From: an uncultured Prevotellaceae bacterium
Lineage (GTDB): Bacteria; Bacteroidota; Bacteroidia; Bacteroidales; Bacteroidaceae
NCBI GenBank assembly: GCA_946413885.1
Contig: CAMKMK010000013.1
Coordinates: 1 to 18,739 of the forward strand
Length of the DNA: 18,739 nt
Reading direction: 5' to 3'
In this document: positions 15,526 to 18,739 of the stretch, piece after piece
Position numbering within the stretch: the stretch's first letter is position 1
How the letters are laid out: the number at the start of each line of letters is the position of its first letter
Translations under genes and position numbers: made by a program
The notes under the pieces: model-generated
What the model saw: the letters and a program-made list of their open reading frames with translations, nothing else
Databases searched by the model: none
Told to the model about the DNA's origin: nothing

Positions 15526-17604
15526 CTATTTAGCTTCAGTTGGAGGCTTTTCTATCCATATTCTTGCATCTACGGCTATCACTTCATTCTCATCAGCAAG
15601 TAAGGGGTTGATGTCCAATTCCTTGATCTCTGTCGCGAAACGAAGCAGCGTGGACAACTTGACAATAATCTCTTGGTATCTGTGCTCATTGATGCCCTTC
15701 TGTCCACGTGTGCCACGCAGGATCTTATAAGCTTTCAGACTATGAATCATTGATTCTGCCTCACTCATGGAAAGAGGTGCCAAGCCGCTTGATACGTCTT
15801 TCAGAACCTCCACGAAGATACCTCCAAGTCCGCATAGAACCACGTGGCCAAAGCGGGATTCGTATTTGGCACCAATGAAAAGTTCTGTTCCCTGCAGCAT
15901 CTTCTGCACCATTACAGCTTTTGCATCCTGTATCTTCATCATGCGATTGAACTCTAAGGCCAAGTGCTCCTTGCTGCGGATATTCAGCGCCACACCGCCT
16001 ACGTCGCTCTTGTGGATAGGTCCCACAACTTTTGCCACAACCGGGTAGCCTATCTTTTCTGCAAAGGTTATCAACTCCTCTTTTTGGTCTGACACAAGCT
16101 CCTGCACCATCGGTATTCCAGCACAATTGAATATCTCTCTTACCAGGTTGGGTGAAATGTAGCCTGACTCCTTGATGCCTGTCACTATGTCACGTATGCG
16201 AGGCACATCTACCCCCAAGAGATTCACCTCAGGCGGAGCAGGTAGGGGAGTGTTCATCACGCGAGCCAAACTGTTGGCCAACGTCACCTCATCCGAGAAA
16301 TTGACGTGTCCCTTCTGGAGGAACTCTGCTACTTCAGGTCCTGCGCTATGCACAGAGGGCAGGATAGGGAAGATGGGTTTTTTGCCTTTCCGTATCTTGC
16401 CGTCCAAGATGTTGTAGGCTTCATAGGGTCGTACTAATCCTGGCGTGCCAAAGATAACAAAGATCGCATCTATCTCGTCGAACTTTTCCTCGCAATAATC
16501 TATCGCGATGCCCAATTGCTCTGCTGTTCCTGTCGCTAAGATGTCGATAGGATTCGCTACTGAAGCCCCTTGGAAGAGCTTCGATTTCAGTTCCTCTGCC
16601 ATAGGGCCTGCTATGTGTGGAACGTGTAGCCCGCCTTTGGAGAGAGCGTCGGTCAGCATAACTCCAGGCCCTCCCGCATGTGTCACGATGGCAAAATTCT
16701 TACCCGTCAGGCTTGGGAGAGTGAAGATACACCCAACCGTAGTCAGTTCCTCGCGAGAATAGCATCTTACGATTCCGGCTTTTCTGAACAAGGCTTCTAC
16801 GGCAGAGTCGCTGCTTGCCATAGCCCCTGTATGACTGGTTGCCGCACGGCTTCCGCTTTCTGAACTGCCTGCCTTGATGGCTGCAATATGGCACCCTTTT
16901 CTGATGAGAGAGCCTGCATGATAAAGCAGTTTGTCAGGGTCCGATATGTTCTCTATATAGAGCAATTTTATTCGAGAATCCCGCTCTGGGTCGAAGTTCT
17001 CGTCCATATACTGAAGCACATCCTCTATCCCAATTTGTTTACCGTTGCCTATACTCCAAACGGAATTGAAGGGCAAACCTTTAATCACAGCGGATTCCAG
17101 GATGAAGACTGCTGTAGCTCCTGAGCCTGAGATGAAGTCAACCCCTTCTGGCCGTAACTGAGGAATAGGTTTCGTGAACACCCCATGATACCAATCGTTC
17201 ATCATACCTATGCAGTTGGGGCCTATCAGGGCACAACCATACTGATTGCAGTACTCTAGGATTTGCCATTCACGTTTCGCTCCCTCCTGTGTCTCCTCGC
17301 CGAATCCAGCCGAAATGATGATGAAGGCTTTCACCTCTTTTTCTGCCGCCAAGTATTTCACGTAATCCGGACAATACTTTGCTGCAACCACCAGGATAGC
17401 CATTTCTGTGGGAGGCAGTTCTTTCGCATCGTGGAAAGCCTTGATACCTTGTATCTCTTCTTCCTTTGGATTCACCACCCTCAGCGTCCCCTTGTAGCCA
17501 CCTTGCACCAGATTTCTCACGATAGCTCCCCCAGGTTTGTGCATATTGTTGGAGCCTCCTATCACGACAATGCTTTCTGGATGTAAGAGTTGTCTGTTGA
17601 TCAT
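15526..17604 (-). CDS. ADP-forming acetate/acyl-CoA synthetase, fused alpha-beta
   Basis: 692 residues, the size of single-chain ADP-forming acetyl-CoA synthetases (about 700). It converts acyl-CoA, ADP and phosphate to acid, CoA and ATP, a way to conserve energy in fermentation; it can also run in reverse. The alpha part (1-about 450) has a CoA-binding Rossmann domain (HPESIVVIGGSN, GGYKGTLRVVNPK) and succinyl-CoA ligase-like domains (ALIGPNCIGMMN, SGSGATAVFILESAVIKGLPF). H258 in ATSHTGAMASSD is the expected phosphohistidine. The beta part (about 470-692) is an ATP-grasp domain (IGYPVVAKVVGPIHKSDVGGVALNI, GTELFIGAKYESRFGHVVLCGLGGIFVEVLKDVS, IKELDINPLLADE). The order is alpha then beta. A consensus promoter lies at 17630-17659; no strong terminator is seen before the epimerase gene. 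Confidence 0.95.
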   Translation of the reverse strand: MINRQLLHPESIVVIGGSNNMHKPGGAIVRNLVQGGYKGTLRVVNPKEEEIQGIKAFHDAKELPPTEMAILVVAAKYCPDYVKYLAAEKEVKAFIIISAGFGEETQEGAKREWQILEYCNQYGCALIGPNCIGMMNDWYHGVFTKPIPQLRPEGVDFISGSGATAVFILESAVIKGLPFNSVWSIGNGKQIGIEDVLQYMDENFDPERDSRIKLLYIENISDPDKLLYHAGSLIRKGCHIAAIKAGSSESGSRAATSHTGAMASSDSAVEALFRKAGIVRCYSREELTTVGCIFTLPSLTGKNFAIVTHAGGPGVMLTDALSKGGLHVPHIAGPMAEELKSKLFQGASVANPIDILATGTAEQLGIAIDYCEEKFDEIDAIFVIFGTPGLVRPYEAYNILDGKIRKGKKPIFPILPSVHSAGPEVAEFLQKGHVNFSDEVTLANSLARVMNTPLPAPPEVNLLGVDVPRIRDIVTGIKESGYISPNLVREIFNCAGIPMVQELVSDQKEELITFAEKIGYPVVAKVVGPIHKSDVGGVALNIRSKEHLALEFNRMMKIQDAKAVMVQKMLQGTELFIGAKYESRFGHVVLCGLGGIFVEVLKDVSSGLAPLSMSEAESMIHSLKAYKILRGTRGQKGINEHRYQEIIVKLSTLLRFATEIKELDINPLLADENEVIAVDARIWIEKPPTEAK

Positions 17605-17629
17605 TGCATTAAATGTTTTCTTGTTGCTA

Positions 17630-17659
17630 CAAAGTTACAAAATTCGTCTCAATCTTCAA
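17630..17659 (-). promoter_or_regulatory. promoter of the acyl-CoA synthetase gene
   Basis: On the minus strand TTTG (TTG at 17657-17659), a 19-base spacer and TAACTTTG (17630-17637) match the Bacteroidota consensus exactly, 25 bases before the ATG. Confidence 0.65.
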
Positions 17660-17753
17660 AGTGTTTTGTCCAGTAATCTTCACATATTTCCTACTTTTCT
17701 CATTATCGCAAGCTTCAGTAGAAGATGAAATCCTACAAATCTACTCTATATCG

Positions 17754-17785
17754 TTTGGCGAATTCGACTTATTATCGTATCTTTG
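17754..17785 (+). promoter_or_regulatory. likely promoter of tRNA-Arg
   Basis: TTTG (17754-17757), a 20-base spacer and TATCTTTG (17778-17785) match the consensus exactly. The next plus-strand gene is the tRNA 125 bases downstream, so the precursor would have a long 5' leader to be removed by RNase P. Confidence 0.6.
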
Positions 17786-17910
17786 CATCCTGATTTCTCA
17801 TTGCTTCCTTTTTGGTTCCCACAGCGTAGCTGTTTAGCCTCTTGGAAGCAGGTTCTCAACTTGCAGAAAAGACAAGGGAGATGAACCAAGATGAAGCAAA
17901 AAGAGCCGCT

Positions 17911-17982
17911 GCACCCGTAGTTCAACGGATAGAATGGAAGATTCCGGTTCTTCAGATTAGGGTTCGATTCCCTACGGGTGTA
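17911..17982 (+). tRNA. tRNA-Arg(CCG)
   Basis: 72 bases forming a full cloverleaf. The acceptor GCACCCG pairs with CGGGTGT (G-U at the first pair), with discriminator A. The D arm is GTTC / AACGGATA / GAAT. The anticodon stem is GAAGA/TCTTC with loop TTCCGGT, giving anticodon CCG (17944-17946), which reads Arg codon CGG. The T arm is TAGGG / TTCGATT / CCCTA. The variable loop AGAT is short. CCA is not encoded (ACA follows), so it must be added after transcription. Confidence 0.95.
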
Positions 17983-18030
17983 CAAAATTGTCCTTGTAAT
18001 CAGATAGTATACAAGAATTTCTCGTCTTTT

Positions 18031-18054
18031 AAGGTGTACTTTAAAGTGTACTTT
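18031..18054 (+). repeat. 12-bp tandem duplication downstream of the tRNA
   Basis: AAGGTGTACTTT (18031-18042) is followed directly by AAAGTGTACTTT (18043-18054), 11 of 12 identical. The GGTGTAC core also occurs at the 3' end of the tRNA (about 17977-17983). Confidence 0.6.
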
Positions 18055-18104
18055 TGAGTGAAGTTTGCAAATAGATGTGTGAAAAAAGGGACGTTTCAGT
18101 CCTA

Positions 18105-18506
18105 TTATACTGCTATCAGTTCTTGACCTATCGCGCGAACAGTATTTATAATCAGTTCAATCCTTGCTTCGCTGGCTTTCTTTTTACCGCTGATGTACTG
18201 TGCCATCAGACTCTGGGAGATTCCCACACGTCGGGCAATGGCAGAGACATTCAACTCAGGATGGGCCATGAATAACTTATAGAGTTGTGTTGTTTCCCGC
18301 TTATCAAAAAAGCCCTCAAAACTTAGGTCCTCATCAATTTCTTCCCAATGAAGCCCATATTCATCAGCCTCATAGTTAGACCGTTGTTCCTTCGTGGCAT
18401 ATCTTAAACGAGGATAGTCATTGAACTTCTCACATGCTTCTTTTCCACTGGCAGTCCTAATCCAAATGGCATCATCAGCTAACCAAATATTTTCAATCTT
18501 TTCCAT
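18105..18506 (-). CDS. DUF2442 plus helix-turn-helix protein, probable antitoxin/regulator
   Basis: 133 residues. Residues about 1-66 are a DUF2442 domain (IWLADDAIWIRTASGKE, FNDYPRLRYATKEQRSNYE, GLHWEEIDEDLSFEGFF). Residues about 86-128 are a helix-turn-helix (NVSAIARRVGISQSLMAQYISGKKKASEARIELIINTV). It begins 15 bases after the DUF4160 stop. Unusually for this genome, a strong Shine-Dalgarno GGAGGT (18511-18516) lies 4 bases before its ATG. DUF4160 and DUF2442 genes often occur in pairs and are suspected toxin-antitoxin modules; here the HTH would be the DNA-binding, autoregulating part. Function is inferred from this pairing only. Confidence 0.8.
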   Translation of the reverse strand: MEKIENIWLADDAIWIRTASGKEACEKFNDYPRLRYATKEQRSNYEADEYGLHWEEIDEDLSFEGFFDKRETTQLYKLFMAHPELNVSAIARRVGISQSLMAQYISGKKKASEARIELIINTVRAIGQELIAV

Positions 18507-18521
18507 TGTTACCTCCGTTTT

Positions 18522-18739
18522 TTACTTAGCATTATTAAAGAACGTATTCCAGTGTTGGGCAATTATCTCTTCATTATCCTCCAATATTGCCTCGATCATC
18601 TTTAGTTCAGACGGTTTGAAACCATGATTATACACCAACGAAATCGGCAAGATATTATATTTCGCCACAGCACCACCCTTCTTTACATGAATATGAATGG
18701 GCGTATGGTCATTACCATAAAACCAGAATCTGTATCCAA
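18522..18739 (-). CDS. DUF4160 protein, N-terminus cut by the window edge
   Basis: 71 codons plus stop are visible; the start lies beyond 18739. The visible part begins GYRFWFYGNDHTPIHIHVKKG, the DUF4160 signature with its HIHV motif, and ends IIAQHWNTFFNNAK. In the family about 10-20 residues normally precede this signature. It is the first gene of a pair with the DUF2442-HTH gene. The enzymatic or toxic activity of DUF4160 is not established to my knowledge. Confidence 0.8.
   Translation of the reverse strand, partial: GYRFWFYGNDHTPIHIHVKKGGAVAKYNILPISLVYNHGFKPSELKMIEAILEDNEEIIAQHWNTFFNNAK

Larger units (their letters stand above)
17605..17910. other. 306-bp divergent intergenic region, acyl-CoA synthetase / tRNA-Arg
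   Basis: It contains back-to-back promoters, minus-strand at 17630-17659 and plus-strand at 17754-17785, and a leader of about 120 bases before the tRNA. Plus-strand frames here show no recognisable protein. Confidence 0.5.

Noticed and set aside
17746..17985. 79-codon minus-strand frame beginning MYTRRESNPN
   Set aside because: It starts in the antisense of tRNA-Arg; this peptide beginning is a well-known artefact of tRNA T-arms.

Overview
The window reads as ordinary chromosome of a member of Bacteroidota, most likely order Bacteroidales and Prevotella-like. Three things support this. Many gene starts are preceded by the Bacteroidota-type promoter (TTG, then 19-20 bases, then TAnnTTTG), while Shine-Dalgarno sites are mostly absent. 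The protein set is typical of the group: a TonB-dependent receptor with a long basic leader, a GH97 glycosidase, a calycin-like lipoprotein and a single-MCE-domain exporter protein. The proteins also look closest to Bacteroidales families as I remember them; no database search was possible.

Layout. Positions 1-2500 (minus strand) hold a small exported lipoprotein and a carboxyltransferase of the oxaloacetate decarboxylase alpha / pyruvate carboxylase B type, separated by a terminator hairpin that also carries the lipoprotein promoter. Positions 2682-5326 (minus) hold dnaA and, joined to it by an ATGA stop/start overlap, a 413-residue protein that appears to be a whole nitroreductase fused to the C-terminal domain of a class II (B12-dependent) ribonucleotide reductase. 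Positions 5327-5778 are AT-rich and gene-free. Positions 5779-7428 (minus) are a two-gene envelope operon: an N-acetylmuramoyl-L-alanine amidase with a GTG start, then an MCE/MlaD-like protein. A four-copy 22-bp tandem repeat lies at 7554-7641.

Positions 7706-11876 hold a TonB-dependent receptor (minus) and a GH97 glycosidase (plus), transcribed divergently from back-to-back promoters. Next come two convergent pairs, each closed by a bidirectional terminator with the same AGAGAAGAG/CTCTTCTCT stem: GH97 against asparagine synthetase A (asnA), and an exported type I phosphodiesterase/phosphatase against a sugar phosphate isomerase/epimerase. A fused alpha-beta ADP-forming acyl-CoA synthetase follows at 15526-17604 (minus).

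Positions 17754-18739 hold tRNA-Arg(CCG) with a consensus promoter, then a 12-bp tandem duplication, then a DUF4160 / DUF2442-HTH pair on the minus strand that resembles a toxin-antitoxin module. This last stretch looks more accessory than the rest.

Functionally the window mixes replication initiation (dnaA), envelope maintenance (amidase, MCE), nutrient capture (TonB receptor, GH97) and fermentative carbon metabolism (biotin-type carboxyltransferase, ADP-forming acyl-CoA synthetase). The most unusual item is the nitroreductase / ribonucleotide reductase C-terminal fusion coupled to dnaA. Second is the carboxyltransferase whose biotinyl-like domain has no acceptor lysine.
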